A stretch of DNA of 34,967 nucleotides from positions 1 to 34,967 of the forward strand of contig CACJBM010000012.1 in assembly GCA_902591645.1 (NCBI GenBank), read 5' to 3'. A model generated the notes under the pieces. That model was not told the DNA's origin, did no database searches, and was given only the letters and a program-made list of their open reading frames with translations. Positions 34,698 through 34,967 of this stretch are shown piece by piece. This DNA comes from an uncultured Verrucomicrobiota bacterium. Lineage in GTDB: Bacteria > Verrucomicrobiota > Verrucomicrobiae > Verrucomicrobiales > DEV007. Positions within the stretch are counted from its first letter, which is position 1; every line of letters begins with the position of its first letter. The position numbers were made by a program, and so were the translations under genes.

Positions 34698-34967
34698 TTA
34701 ATGGTTAATTAAGTATTCTATAGTATCTTGTGAAAAATTTCACAAGCGAAATTTATAGGATTTTTATTCAAATCTTCCCCCCGCCTGAGACTGGAAGTAT
34801 TTGGAGGTTATAAATAGAACGGAAATATATATATTTGGTTTTCTTGGGCTAAAACAAAGGGTTCCTTGGTGCTCATGAACTCGTGGGTGCCTCCCTCTTC
34901 GATCTGGCTGATGATTGACAATTCTCATCGCAGAACCTGCCCTTCTCTGATTCACATTTCTCGCAAA
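34698..34967. other. Upstream region of the act operon
   Basis: This 270-base stretch holds the dyad at 34727-34746, A+T-rich promoter-like sequence and an AT-dinucleotide run near 34827-34834. The far end may contain the last 30 codons of a minus-strand gene (stop at 34873-34875) with four closely spaced cysteines, but only a fragment is in view. Other open frames here, including a 63-codon one at 34764-34955, have no supporting features. Confidence 0.4.
34727..34746. promoter_or_regulatory. Perfect CRP/FNR-type dyad upstream of actA
   Basis: CTTGTGAAAAATTTCACAAG has two perfect 9-base arms around a 2-base centre and contains TGTGA-N6-TCACA, the classic site form of CRP-family regulators. 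Its centre is about 40 bases before the actA start codon. TATA-like sequences lie on both sides (TACTATAGAAT nearer the gene and CCTATAAAT further away), so I cannot say if binding would activate or repress. Confidence 0.55.

Noticed and set aside
34764..34955. 63-codon minus-strand frame upstream of actA
   Set aside because: It has no recognisable motif, overlaps the likely promoter region and conflicts with the Cys-rich frame; its composition looks like chance.

Overview
The window looks like a chromosomal segment from a member of the Verrucomicrobiota, with moderate A+T-rich composition. The lineage call rests on two things. The lexA upstream region carries TGTTC-N4-GAACA, which I recall as the LexA-box type described for Verrucomicrobia. 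The respiratory gene cluster is also of a type found in the Verrucomicrobia/Planctomycetes/Bacteroidetes range. There is no rRNA, tRNA, insertion sequence or CRISPR array that I can see, and no gene-free stretch longer than about 300 bases.

Layout. Positions 1-1478 (+) hold the 3' part of a GPH/MFS_2-type transporter and a TVP38/TMEM64 membrane protein. Positions 1502-3436 (-) are a compact molybdenum cofactor operon, moaA-moaC-mog/moaB. Position 3512 (+) starts a small BamE-like lipoprotein. Positions 3942-6471 (-) encode a Ser/Thr protein kinase with HEAT repeats whose C-terminal part is out of frame after an A8 run. Positions 6589-7824 (+) encode a CPA1 Na+/H+ antiporter. Positions 7842-9579 (-) hold a Rieske ferredoxin, a cyclophilin and GluQ-RS. 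Then come a rhomboid-like protein (+), lexA (-) with its own operator, a D-Ala-D-Ala carboxypeptidase (+) and a zinc-ribbon membrane protein (+).

From 34697 down to 13372 all genes run on the minus strand, forming a block of about 21 kb devoted to quinol oxidation and oxygen reduction. It starts with alternative complex III (actABCDEF): pentaheme ActA, fused ActB with Fe-S clusters, the two NrfD-type membrane subunits ActC and ActF, ActD, and monoheme ActE. Next come a membrane-anchored type 1 copper protein, a CcoN-like subunit, CcoO, and a membrane-anchored monoheme cytochrome c. A complete A1-type aa3 cytochrome c oxidase follows (subunits I, III, IV, two small membrane proteins, subunit II), with heme O synthase and assembly factors (two SCO-family proteins, a DUF420/CtaM-like protein, a DUF1573 protein and a rhodanese). 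The expected electron path is quinol to ACIII, through cytochrome c or cupredoxin carriers, to the CuA site of the aa3 oxidase.

The most unusual element is the CcoN-like protein at 24131-25579. By eye it aligns with cbb3 oxidase subunit I but lacks all six histidines that bind heme b, heme b3 and CuB, while its CcoO partner keeps its heme c motif. It sits between ACIII and aa3 oxidase genes, so it may be a cofactor-free scaffold that holds CcoO in an ACIII-aa3 supercomplex. Other oddities are a roughly 310-residue extracytoplasmic insertion in oxidase subunit III, a histone-like lysine-rich tail on ActC made by a 24-bp tandem repeat, a SCO paralogue without its copper ligands, and a perfect TGTGA-N6-TCACA dyad just upstream of actA.
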